The translations under genes were made by a program, and so were the position numbers. From positions 558,001 to 622,000 of the forward strand of contig NZ_NSLI01000001.1 in assembly GCF_002288825.1 (NCBI RefSeq): a DNA stretch of 64,000 bases, in the 5' to 3' direction. Source of the stretch: Sphingomonas lenta. GTDB taxonomy: Bacteria > Pseudomonadota > Alphaproteobacteria > Sphingomonadales > Sphingomonadaceae. Below, in pieces: positions 1 to 6,991 of the stretch (its first letter is position 1; each line of letters begins with the position of its first letter). The notes beneath the pieces are model-generated. The model ran no database searches, was not told where the DNA came from, and worked only from the letters and a program-made list of their open reading frames with translations.

Positions 1-230
1 ATGCGGCCGTCGGGGCGCACCTGCACCTTGGCCGACAGCTCGGGGTTCCGCCACACGAAGATCTGCAAGCTGTCGAGCGGGCCGATGACATACTCCTCGC
101 CCGGCCGCTCCTGCGTCGCGACATAGGAGGCGGGCGGCAGCACCGGCCGTCCTCCACCCCCGCCCCCGCAGGCGGTCAGGGTGACGGCGGACAATCCCGC
201 CAGGCCTAGGGCACGGGCAACGGCACGCAT
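1..230 (-). CDS. Polysaccharide export outer-membrane lipoprotein, exosortase-A-associated (3' end beyond window)
   Basis: The first 76 codons of a minus-strand gene that runs off the left edge. The start ATG opens a lipoprotein signal peptide with a clear lipobox (Leu-Thr-Ala-Cys, then a Gly run), so the mature protein should be lipidated at that Cys. It continues with EEYVIGPLDSLQIFVWRNPE and KVQVRPDGR, which is the start of the polysaccharide export (Poly_export/Wza-like) domain. Such proteins form the outer-membrane channel for exopolysaccharide. The neighbouring decarboxylase, ligase and hydrolases are of the exosortase-A-associated kind, so this is probably the XrtA-system export protein. 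A repeat of about 150 bp separates it from the decarboxylase. Only the N-terminus can be judged here. Confidence 0.8.
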   Translation of the reverse strand, partial: MRAVARALGLAGLSAVTLTACGGGGGGRPVLPPASYVATQERPGEEYVIGPLDSLQIFVWRNPELSAKVQVRPDGR

Positions 231-581
231 CGAACAAACCTCCTCCGGTCGCGCGCCGTCGCGGGGTGCGCACCCCGGTCACGGCTCGGCGACGACTTCG
301 GCTATGCCCCCGAGAGGTGAAGATAGCGTTAGTGCTACCGGCTCGGCTACGATCGGGAGTGTCCCGTTTCTGGCCTATTTCCGGGCGTTTCGCCTGCGTG
401 GGAGCGCTTTTCGCACCACCCTCCGTCACCCCAGACATGGGACCCCAGCAAAGTACTACTTTGCTGGGGGCCCGATCCGGGGTCCATGCGCGTCCGTGTT
501 TGCAAGCGGTGCGCACGCAAATAGCGGACGCGCGTGGATGCCGGGTCGAGCCCGGCATGACGGACTAGGCGGAAGGAGGGC
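231..581. other. Intergenic region with one repeat copy
   Basis: A gap between the polysaccharide export gene and the decarboxylase, both on the minus strand. It contains a GC-rich inverted repeat from about 420 to 567 and about 190 bp upstream of the export gene that probably holds its promoter; no clear -35/-10 pair was found. Open frames here run through the repeat and do not look like real genes. Confidence 0.6.
420..567. repeat. Intergenic inverted repeat, family B (GTCACCCC...GCATGACG)
   Basis: The outer arms are ccgtcacccc at the left and gcccggcatgacgg at the right, with an internal hairpin gcaaagtactactttgc around 448-464. Related copies occur at 3041-3140, 21291-21395 and 43985-44086. 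It is probably a non-autonomous, REP/MITE-like element of sphingomonads; no transposase is nearby. Confidence 0.7.
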
Positions 582-1802
582 TTACCCCAACACCTCCGCC
601 GCCGGCGGATGCCCCAGGAACGACGCCGGACTCGCGCTCGCCCCATACGCCCCCGCCAGGAACAGCGCGATCACGTCCCCCACGTCTGCCCGAGGAAGCG
701 CCACCCTGTCCCCCAACCGGTCCAGCGGCGTGCACAGGCACCCCACCACCGACACGACCTCCTCCGGCTCCGTCTCCATCCGCCCCGCAACCGCGATCGG
801 GTAGTTGCGCCGGACCACCGTCCCGAAATTGCCCGAGGCCGCGAGTTGATGATGCAACCCGCCATCCACGACCAGGAACGTCTCGCCCCCGCTCTCCTTC
901 CGGTCGACGACGCGCGTCAGGTACACGCCGCACTCGGCCACCAGCCAGCGTCCCAGCTCGATCGCGAACCGGCTCCGCGCCAGCACTCCCGGCCGGGCGC
1001 GGAGCGCTTCGACGAGCGCCGCCCCGACCCGCTCGACGTCCAGGGCCGCGTCGCCCGCGAAGTACGGCACGCCGAACCCGCCGCCCAGATTGACCAGCGG
1101 CGGCTCCGCCCCGGCCTCCTCGGCCAGCCGCGCCGCCAGTGCCACCGTCGCCGCCTGCGTGTCCGCGACCGCCTGCGCGTCGAGCGTCTGGCTGCCGGCG
1201 TAGACGTGGAACCCGCGCCAGTCCGCGCCCGCCGCGACGATCCGCCGGACCAGCGCCGGCACGCGCTCCGTGTCCACCCCGAACGGCGATGGCCGCCCGC
1301 CCATCCGCATCCCCGACCCGCGCAACTCGAAGCTGGGGTTCACCCGCACCGCGAGCCGCGGCGTGTCGCCCAGCCGCTCAGCTATCGCGAGCGCCCGCTC
1401 CGCCTCGTTCTCCGACTCCAGGTTGACCGTCACCCCCGCCGCGACCGCCGCCTCCAGCTCCGCGTCGCGCTTGCCCGGCCCGGCGAAACTGATCGCGTCC
1501 GCGGGCTTGTGCGCGAGCGCCAGCCGCAACTCGCCCGCGGACGCGACGTCCAACCCGTCCACCATCCCCGCCATCGCCTCGACGAGCGGCGCAAACGGGT
1601 TCGCCTTGATCGCATAATGCAGGTCGACTCCCGGAAACGCCGCCCGAAACCGCCCCACCCGCGCCGCCGCGACGCTGCGATCATACACGAACACGGGCGA
1701 CCCATGCTCCGCGACCCATTCGCCAGCCGTGCGCCCCGCGACGACCAGCTCGCCCGACCGCCCCGCGAACTCCGGCGGCAAGGGCCCGATCGGCTTCACC
1801 AT
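582..1802 (-). CDS. PLP-dependent decarboxylase, exosortase-A-associated (ornithine/DAP decarboxylase fold)
   Basis: This 406-aa protein belongs to the fold-type III PLP decarboxylases (alanine-racemase-like barrel plus C-terminal beta domain). The PLP lysine is in HYAIKANP (about residue 66), the glycine loop is NLGGGFGVPY, and the C-terminal half has GRWLVAECGVYL, FLVVDGGLHH and a cysteine in VVGCLCTPLD, as expected for the catalytic Cys. It matches the decarboxylases of XrtA/EPS clusters, thought to act on a diaminopimelate-like or related amino acid for polysaccharide or lipid modification; the substrate is not known to me. The start ATG abuts the ligase stop codon (1803), so the two genes are co-transcribed, ligase first. 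Confidence 0.88.
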   Translation of the reverse strand: MVKPIGPLPPEFAGRSGELVVAGRTAGEWVAEHGSPVFVYDRSVAAARVGRFRAAFPGVDLHYAIKANPFAPLVEAMAGMVDGLDVASAGELRLALAHKPADAISFAGPGKRDAELEAAVAAGVTVNLESENEAERALAIAERLGDTPRLAVRVNPSFELRGSGMRMGGRPSPFGVDTERVPALVRRIVAAGADWRGFHVYAGSQTLDAQAVADTQAATVALAARLAEEAGAEPPLVNLGGGFGVPYFAGDAALDVERVGAALVEALRARPGVLARSRFAIELGRWLVAECGVYLTRVVDRKESGGETFLVVDGGLHHQLAASGNFGTVVRRNYPIAVAGRMETEPEEVVSVVGCLCTPLDRLGDRVALPRADVGDVIALFLAGAYGASASPASFLGHPPAAEVLG

Positions 1803-1957
1803 CTAATTCCTCCCCCGCTTCAGCGGGGGAGGGGGACCAGCGGCTTCGCCGATGGTGGAGGGGGAGCTACGGGATGCGGCATCGCCCTGCACCCCCTCCA
1901 CCACGCCCCGCGGGCGCGGTCCCCCTCCCCCGCTGTAAGCGGGGGAGGAACCCAGAA
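1803..1957. repeat. Inverted repeat, family A, inside the 3' end of the ligase gene
   Basis: The outer arms are tcctcccccgcttcagcggg at the left and gtaagcgggggagga at the right; the middle reads gtggagggggagctacggga / gcaccccctccaccacg. A second copy with the same plan lies at 55764-55915. Here it encodes the last ~50 residues and the stop codon of the ligase. Confidence 0.75.
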
Positions 1958-3542
1958 CAGCCTCCCTCACCCCCGCCCGATCCAACTTCCCATTCGCATT
2001 CCGCGGCAGCTCCGCCCGCCACTCGTACCGCACCGGCTGCATCCACGCCGGCAGTTCCCGCCGCAGCCGCTCCCGCAGCGCCGCCTCGCCCGCCTCGTCC
2101 CCCGCCAGCACCACCACGACCGCCTGCCCCAACCGCTCGTCCGGCACGCCCACCGCGACCGCCTCGCGCGCTTCGCCGCCCGCCAGCACCGCCTCCTCCA
2201 CCTCGGCCGGGCTCACGCGATTGCCCGCCGATTTGATCATCTCGTCGTCGCGTCCGACGAACCGGAACAGCCCGCCGGCACCCTCCACGACCGTATCGCC
2301 CGACCACACCGCCGTGCCCCCGTAGCGCGACCAGGCCGGCGCCGGCCGGAACCGCTCCGCCGTCCGCGCCGGATCGCGCCAGTAACCCTGCGCCACCAGC
2401 GGCCCCGCATGAACCAGCTCCCCCGGCTCGCCCGGCTCCGCGCGCGCGCCATCCGGCCGCACCGCCATGACCTCCGCGAACGGGATCGCCCGCCCGATCG
2501 CGTCCGGATGATCGTCGATCAGCTCAGGATCCAGGTACGTCGACCGGAACGCCTCCGTCAGCCCGTACATCGCGTAGATGTCGGCCCGCGGAAACCGCTC
2601 CCGCAACCTCCGCACCAACCGCGGCGTCAATGCCCCGCCGGAGTTCGTCAGCCGCCTTAATTGGCCCGCCACCGCCGCCGGCCACTCGGCTTCCAGCATC
2701 TGCACCCATAACGGCGGCACCCCCGCCAACGTCGTCGCCCCCACCCGCTCGACCCCGCGCACCACATCCTTGGGCACGAGGTAATCCAGCGGCGCGACCG
2801 ACGCCCCCGCGTACCAGGTCGAGAACAGCTGGTTCTGCCCATAGTCGAACGACAACGGCAGCACGCCCAACACCCGATCCTCGGGCGCGAGCCGGAGATA
2901 ATGCGCCACCGACACCGCCCCGAGCCACAGGTTCGCGTGCGACAGCATCACGCCCTTGGGCCGCCCGGTCGACCCGGAGGTATAAAGGATCGCCGCGAGC
3001 CCGCCCGGGTCGGCGGACGACGGCCCCATCGCACCCCCCTCCGTCACCCCGGACTTGTTCCGGGGTCCATCGTCGAGCGGGCGAACCGCCGGCGATGTGG
3101 GTCCAACGCTGGATGCCGAAACAAGTCCGGCGGGGGTGAGCGGTACATCGCCATCCACCACCACCCCACACCCGCCCGGCACGTCCCCCGCCTCCAACGT
3201 TCCCGCCCGCGCCTCCTGCGTCACCAACAACCGCGTCCCGGAGTCGTGCAGGATATGCCCCACCTGCCCCCGCCGCAGCTGCGGGTTGACCGGCACATGC
3301 ACCAGCCCCGCCCGCGCCGCCGCCAGCGGCATTACGCACGCGAGCCGCGTCTTCGGCAGCCACGTCGCGACTCGATCGCCCGCTGCCAACCCCTGCGCCG
3401 AGAGCCATCCCGCCGCCGCCGACACCGCCGCTTCCAGCTCGGCGAAGGTCCAAGCCCCCGCCCGGTCCACCAACGCCACGTCCTCCGCCCGCCCGCGCAG
3501 GTGCACATGGTCGATCGGGAACGGCGTCGGATCGGGCTCCAT
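1803..3542 (-). CDS. Acyl-CoA ligase (AMP-forming), exosortase-A-associated, carrying two repeat-derived segments
   Basis: This 579-aa adenylate-forming enzyme has the AMP-binding signature LYTSGSTGRPKGVMLSHANL, the A5 region YGLTEAFRSTYL, the A7 region WSGDTVVEG and the C-terminal lysine motif LPRNANGKLDR. It activates a carboxylate and may load the acyl carrier protein encoded divergently at 3628. Two segments are foreign to the fold. Residues of about 134-166 (VPLTPAGLVSASSVGPTSPA and on to about GVTEGGA) are a family-B repeat read in frame just before the adenylation motif. The last ~50 residues, after about 529, are a family-A repeat that replaces the normal end. Both inserts keep the frame, so the gene is probably still translated, but activity is uncertain. 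Its stop touches the decarboxylase start. Confidence 0.87.
   Translation of the reverse strand: MEPDPTPFPIDHVHLRGRAEDVALVDRAGAWTFAELEAAVSAAAGWLSAQGLAAGDRVATWLPKTRLACVMPLAAARAGLVHVPVNPQLRRGQVGHILHDSGTRLLVTQEARAGTLEAGDVPGGCGVVVDGDVPLTPAGLVSASSVGPTSPAVRPLDDGPRNKSGVTEGGAMGPSSADPGGLAAILYTSGSTGRPKGVMLSHANLWLGAVSVAHYLRLAPEDRVLGVLPLSFDYGQNQLFSTWYAGASVAPLDYLVPKDVVRGVERVGATTLAGVPPLWVQMLEAEWPAAVAGQLRRLTNSGGALTPRLVRRLRERFPRADIYAMYGLTEAFRSTYLDPELIDDHPDAIGRAIPFAEVMAVRPDGARAEPGEPGELVHAGPLVAQGYWRDPARTAERFRPAPAWSRYGGTAVWSGDTVVEGAGGLFRFVGRDDEMIKSAGNRVSPAEVEEAVLAGGEAREAVAVGVPDERLGQAVVVVLAGDEAGEAALRERLRRELPAWMQPVRYEWRAELPRNANGKLDRAGVREAVLGSSPAYSGGGGPRPRGVVEGVQGDAASRSSPSTIGEAAGPPPPLKRGRN
3041..3140. repeat. Family-B repeat inserted in frame inside the ligase gene
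   Basis: The left arm is ccgtcaccccggacttgttc, followed by cggggtccatcg. The right arm is aaacaagtccggcgggggtg. It closely matches 43985-44086, which has ggacctgttccagggtccat and ggaacaagtccggcatgacg. The length preserves the reading frame of the ligase and adds about 33 residues. Confidence 0.8.
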
Positions 3543-3627
3543 GGCGGCCCATGTAGCGCGCGAGTGTTGCCCAAATCACCCCCGACGACTAACGGAGCCG
3601 CCGACGACGCGAACAGGGGACGGTGAG

Positions 3628-3900
3628 TTGATTGAGGAAGGCGCAGGGCAGGTCGACGGCACCATCCGCGCGGTGCTCCGCGACGTGCTGGGCTTGACCC
3701 AGGACCGCGTCAACGCCTTCGACGAGTCCACCCCGCTGTTCGGATTGCTGCCCGAGCTCGACTCGATGGCCGTCGCCGGCGTGCTCACCGAGCTTGAGGA
3801 CCGGCTCGGCATCACGATCGAGGACGACGAGGTCGACGGCGAGATGCTGGAGACCTTCGGCAAGCTCGCGCACTTTCTGCGCAAGAAGGCGCTGCTCTGA
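3628..3900 (+). CDS. Acyl carrier protein, exosortase-A-associated
   Basis: A 90-aa acyl carrier protein. The phosphopantetheine attachment serine is in LPELDSMAVAGVLTELEDRL (DSM in place of the usual DSL), followed by the acidic helix ITIEDDEVDGEMLETFG. There is no ATG in frame. The TTG at 3628 follows AGGGGA by 7 nt, a good ribosome-binding site, so I chose it; a longer upstream frame reads back into the ligase promoter and is not credible. It is divergent from the ligase, with about 85 bp between starts that must hold both promoters. It probably carries the acyl or amino-acyl group activated by the ligase for the EPS/XrtA pathway. Confidence 0.85.
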   Translation: MIEEGAGQVDGTIRAVLRDVLGLTQDRVNAFDESTPLFGLLPELDSMAVAGVLTELEDRLGITIEDDEVDGEMLETFGKLAHFLRKKALL

Positions 3901-3935
3901 TCGACCGCTACGAGTGGGCCGGCGGCTCCGAGGCG

Positions 3936-4589
3936 ATGCTCCGCTTCGGACCTCAGGACGGCCCGGTCGTGATCGCCGCTCCCGCGCTGTTCGAAGAGGC
4001 AAACCGCACGCGCGCCTTCCTCGTCCGTATCTTACGCTTGCTGGGCGTTCACGGCATCGCCGGCGCGCTTCCCGACCTGCCCGGCCAAGGCGAAAGCCTC
4101 CTGCCCACCCATCAAGCCACGCTGGCCGGCTGGCGCGATGCCTTCGCGACCGCCGCGCGCCACGTCTCCGCGGTCGCCACAGTCTCGATCCGCGGCGGCG
4201 CGCTGGTCGACGGCCCCGCCCCGGTCAGCGCGCTCTGGCGTCTCTCGCCGATCACCGGCGCGGAGCAGGTCAAGGAACTCTGGCGCATTCGCCAGGCCGC
4301 CCACGACCGCCCGAAGCTCCGCTACGATCCCGCCCGCTTCATCGCCGAACTCGACGTTGAGGTCGCGGGCAACCGGCTCGCCCCCGGCCTGCTCGCCGCG
4401 ATGAACATCGCCGAGCCGTCGAGCGACGCCCCGGTCCGCACCGTGCGCCTCGACACCAATCCGCGCCCTGCCGACCTCAAGCTCCCCGGCCGCCCCCTAT
4501 GGCGAGCGAGCGAGCCGGACGTCGACGAACCGCTGGCGCAGGCGCTCGCCGACGACATCGCCGCTTGGGTGCACGCATGCGTCGCCTGA
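3936..4589 (+). CDS. Alpha/beta hydrolase-like protein, exosortase-A-associated (hydrolase 2 type)
   Basis: A 217-aa product from ATG 3936. The layout matches exosortase-associated hydrolase 2: VVIAAPALFEEANRTRAF, then GALPDLPGQGESL, then VSIRGGALVDG where the nucleophile elbow would be. The elbow has no Ser or Cys, so it may not be catalytic, as may be true of other members. The frame stays open upstream of the ATG and reads LIDRYEWAGGSEA from a CTG at 3897 that overlaps the ACP stop (CTGA). That stretch looks protein-like, so translation may start there. It is directly downstream of the ACP gene and overlaps the next hydrolase gene (4577) by 13 bp, forming a three-gene operon. Confidence 0.72.
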   Translation: MLRFGPQDGPVVIAAPALFEEANRTRAFLVRILRLLGVHGIAGALPDLPGQGESLLPTHQATLAGWRDAFATAARHVSAVATVSIRGGALVDGPAPVSALWRLSPITGAEQVKELWRIRQAAHDRPKLRYDPARFIAELDVEVAGNRLAPGLLAAMNIAEPSSDAPVRTVRLDTNPRPADLKLPGRPLWRASEPDVDEPLAQALADDIAAWVHACVA

Positions 4590-5323
4590 TCGCCTTCCCA
4601 TGCGAAGGCGAGACGCTGGTCGGCACGCTGGACGAGGCGGACGGCGACACGGGCCTGCTGATCGTCTCCGGCGGCAATGAGGTTCGCACGGGCTCGCACC
4701 GCGGCATGGCCCAGCTCGCCGCCCGCCTCGCCGCGCAGGGCGTCCCCGTCTTCCGCTTCGACCGCCGCGGCATCGGCGACTCCACGGGCGAGAACCTCGG
4801 CTGGTCACGAAGTGCACCGGAAGTACACACAGCCGCTACTTGCTTCCGCATGGAAGCTTCGCAGCTCAAGCGCTTGATCGCACTCGGAAACTGCGACGCC
4901 GCCACCGCACTAGCGGCCTTCGGACAGGCCGCCGGTCTCGACGCCCTGATCCTCACCAATCCCTGGCTCTCCGACCGCGGAGACGACGGCCTACCCCCCG
5001 CCCCCGCCATCCGCGCCCGCTACCTGGCCCGCCTGCGCGATCCAGCAAGTTGGACACGCCTCCCCAACTTCCGCAAACTCTTCAAAGGCGTAAGCACGCT
5101 TCTTCAGAAACGGCACGAGCCGGATCACGCCCGCCTCTTCGCCGACCTCGCCCTCCCCGCAACCGTGATCCTAGCCGAAGGCGACGCCACCGCCCTCGCC
5201 TACAAGGCCGCCATGCGCGGCACCTTCGTGCACATCCGGACGGCCTCGCACAGCTTCGCCGACGCCGCCGACGAACTCGAAACCGCAATCTTGGAGGCGA
5301 TCCGCCGCTATTCGGCGGCCTGA
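4577..5323 (+). CDS. Alpha/beta hydrolase, exosortase-A-associated (hydrolase 1 type)
   Basis: A 248-aa protein starting MRRLIAFPCEGETLVG. The ATG at 4577 lies inside the end of the previous gene (stop 4587-4589), typical translational coupling; the frame is open further upstream but that part only mirrors the preceding gene. Family marks are LLIVSGGNEVRTGSHRGM (oxyanion region), FRFDRRGIGDSTG, and the elbow ALGNCDAATAL. The nucleophile position is a Cys followed by Asp, as I know it for exosortase-A-associated hydrolase 1. An Asp in AEGDATAL and a His in RTASHSFAD complete a plausible triad. The substrate is unknown; the context suggests processing of the ACP-bound or polysaccharide-linked group. 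The 3' end overlaps trxB convergently by 16 bp. Confidence 0.82.
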   Translation: MRRLIAFPCEGETLVGTLDEADGDTGLLIVSGGNEVRTGSHRGMAQLAARLAAQGVPVFRFDRRGIGDSTGENLGWSRSAPEVHTAATCFRMEASQLKRLIALGNCDAATALAAFGQAAGLDALILTNPWLSDRGDDGLPPAPAIRARYLARLRDPASWTRLPNFRKLFKGVSTLLQKRHEPDHARLFADLALPATVILAEGDATALAYKAAMRGTFVHIRTASHSFADAADELETAILEAIRRYSAA

Positions 5324-6276
5324 GCCAACTCGGCGAACTCCGCCGCCTGCAAGAAGCGCTCGGCGTCCAGCGCCGCCATGCAGCCCGTGCCCGCCGCCGT
5401 CACCGCCTGGCGGTACACCTTGTCCTGCACATCCCCGCACGCGAACACGCCCGGCACGCTGGTCCGCGTCGATCCCGTCTCGACCGCGATATATCCGTCC
5501 GTGTCGAGCTCCAGATGCCCGCGGAACAGCTCGGTCGCCGGATGATGCCCGATCGCCACGAACGCGCCGTCCGCCGCTAGTTCGCTGATCTCGCCGGTGA
5601 CGGTGTCGCGCAGCTTGAGCGCGACCAGCCCCGCTTGCGGACCGCCGTCCACGAACTCGCGGACCTCCTTGTTCCACAACACCGTGATGTGCGGGTTCGC
5701 GAACAGCCGCTCCTGCAGAATGCGCTCGGAGCGCAGGCTGTCGCGACGGTGGATCAGCGTCACGTCCTGGCTGTGGTTGGTCAGGTACAGCGCTTCCTCG
5801 ACCGCGGTGTTGCCGCCGCCGATCACCGCCACCTTCTTGCCGCGGTAGAAGAAGCCGTCGCACGTCGCGCAGGCGCTGACGCCCCGGCCCTTCAGCGGCT
5901 CCTCGCTATCAATGCCGAGCCATTTCGCCTGCGCCCCGGTCGCGATCACGAGCACGTCGCCCTGGTACACATCGCCGCCGTCGCCGATCAGCCGGAACGG
6001 ACGCCGGGTCAGGTCGACCTCGGTGATCGTATCCCACATCATGCGCGTGCCGACATGCTCCGCCTGTTTCTGCATCTGCTCCATGAGCCAGGGCCCCTGG
6101 ATCACGTCGGCGAAGCCCGGATAATTCTCGACGTCGGTCGTCTGCGTCAGCTGCCCGCCCGGCTGGATGCCCTGCACCACGATCGGCTGCAGCCCCGCCC
6201 GCGCGCCGTAGATGGCGGCCGACAGCCCCGCCGGACCGGAGCCGAGGATGAGCATGCGCGTGGTGTGAGTAGTCAT
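5308..6276 (-). CDS. trxB: Thioredoxin-disulfide reductase
   Basis: A 322-aa FAD/NADPH flavoprotein, the usual TrxB length. The FAD site LILGSGPAGLSAAIYGARAG is at the N-terminus, the redox-active pair is in ACATCDGFFYRG (C136 and C139), the NADPH-binding VIGGGNTAVEEAL follows, and VFACGDVQDKVYRQAVTAAG closes the FAD site. It reduces thioredoxin in the cytoplasm. It is transcribed alone, converging on the hydrolase 1 gene with a 16-bp overlap, and lies just downstream of tRNA-Met on the same strand. Confidence 0.97.
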   Translation of the reverse strand: MTTHTTRMLILGSGPAGLSAAIYGARAGLQPIVVQGIQPGGQLTQTTDVENYPGFADVIQGPWLMEQMQKQAEHVGTRMMWDTITEVDLTRRPFRLIGDGGDVYQGDVLVIATGAQAKWLGIDSEEPLKGRGVSACATCDGFFYRGKKVAVIGGGNTAVEEALYLTNHSQDVTLIHRRDSLRSERILQERLFANPHITVLWNKEVREFVDGGPQAGLVALKLRDTVTGEISELAADGAFVAIGHHPATELFRGHLELDTDGYIAVETGSTRTSVPGVFACGDVQDKVYRQAVTAAGTGCMAALDAERFLQAAEFAELAQAAE

Positions 6277-6339
6277 GGAGAAGCCCTGCTGATTCGCCCT
6301 TGATGTAGGGTGTCGCGGGCTGGAAATGAACCGGCGCGG

Positions 6340-6413
6340 TAGCGGAGGAGGGACTTGAACCCCCGACCCCAGGATTATGATTCCCGTGCTCTAACCAGCT
6401 GAGCTACTCCGCC
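6340..6413 (-). tRNA. tRNA-Met (anticodon CAT), probably elongator
   Basis: The minus strand reads GGCGGAGTAGCTCAGCTGGT at the 5' end, an anticodon stem CGGGA/TCCTG with loop ATCATAA (anticodon CAT), and a T arm GGGGGTTCAAGTCCCTC. The acceptor stem GGCGGAG pairs with CTCCGCT (one G-U), with discriminator A. CCA is not encoded (CCG follows). The layout fits elongator Met; a CAU-anticodon Ile2 tRNA (lysidine-modified) is the alternative and cannot be fully excluded by eye. Confidence 0.92.
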
Positions 6414-6472
6414 CAACCGCGTCGGAGCGGGGCCTATAAGAGCGGCCCCGCAAGCTGGTCAAGACCTGGCGG

Positions 6473-6991
6473 TCAAGCGAACATATGGCGCGACAGCGGC
6501 TCCCACGGCCCGCCGCGGTACCACCAGGTCGCCAGCCCTGCGAGCTCGACAGACCGCGGTCGAAAATCGCGCTGGAGCTGCGCGAGCAGCAGCTTGGCGA
6601 CGTTCGGCTGGACCTTGTTCTGGATCGTCACGTGCGGCCGCCATCCGCCCGCGTCCTGCGGCGTGAGCAGGCCGGCGAACGCCTCCACCAACCGCGCCCG
6701 GATCGCCGCCAGACCCGGCGAGTCGATGCGGTATGCGACGCCGCGGCCGAGCGAAAATAGCCCCGCCACCTTGGCGTCCGGCGCACGCACGCCGCGCGTC
6801 TCCTGAACCAGCCGGTGCTTGAGCTCGTCGGCGCAGGACGGCGGCAGGTGGTGGAACATCGTCAGGTGCGCCGAGAGCTGGTTGCGCTCGGGCGGGAAGA
6901 ACTCGGCGCGCTGCGCGTCGAAGAAGGCCTGATCCTGCCGGCTAAACAGCGCCGTGACGATAATCGGCGCGGAAGGCGGCGCGTCCGTCAG
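6473..6991 (-). CDS. 2'-5' RNA ligase/phosphodiesterase family protein (2H superfamily), apparent CTG start
   Basis: Both histidine motifs of the 2H phosphoesterases are present: the first in [11 protein letters not shown] and the second in [11 protein letters not shown]. The first lies upstream of the first ATG (6859), so the protein must start earlier. Back to the preceding in-frame stop there is no ATG, GTG or TTG. The best candidate is CTG at 6991-6989, overlapping the kup stop as CTGA and giving 172 aa beginning [20 protein letters not shown]. That length and layout fit the family (ThpR/LigT-like). The substrate, an RNA 2',3'-cyclic phosphate or a nucleotide, is unknown. It should be co-translated with kup. 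Confidence 0.8.
   Translation of the reverse strand: MTDAPPSAPIIVTALFSRQDQAFFDAQRAEFFPPERNQLSAHLTMFHHLPPSCADELKHRLVQETRGVRAPDAKVAGLFSLGRGVAYRIDSPGLAAIRARLVEAFAGLLTPQDAGGWRPHVTIQNKVQPNVAKLLLAQLQRDFRPRSVELAGLATWWYRGGPWEPLSRHMFA

Noticed and set aside
609..2660. 683-aa plus-strand open frame
   Set aside because: Antisense to the decarboxylase and ligase; the product is Arg/Pro/His-rich with no domain, an artefact of high GC.
1..5323. PEP-CTERM substrate proteins or the exosortase itself
   Set aside because: No VPEP plus hydrophobic plus basic tail was found, and no exosortase is in the window; they probably lie beyond the left edge.
6340..6413. tRNA genes as integration sites of a mobile island
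   Set aside because: None of the four tRNAs has an integrase or a repeated 3' end nearby; flanking genes are housekeeping genes.
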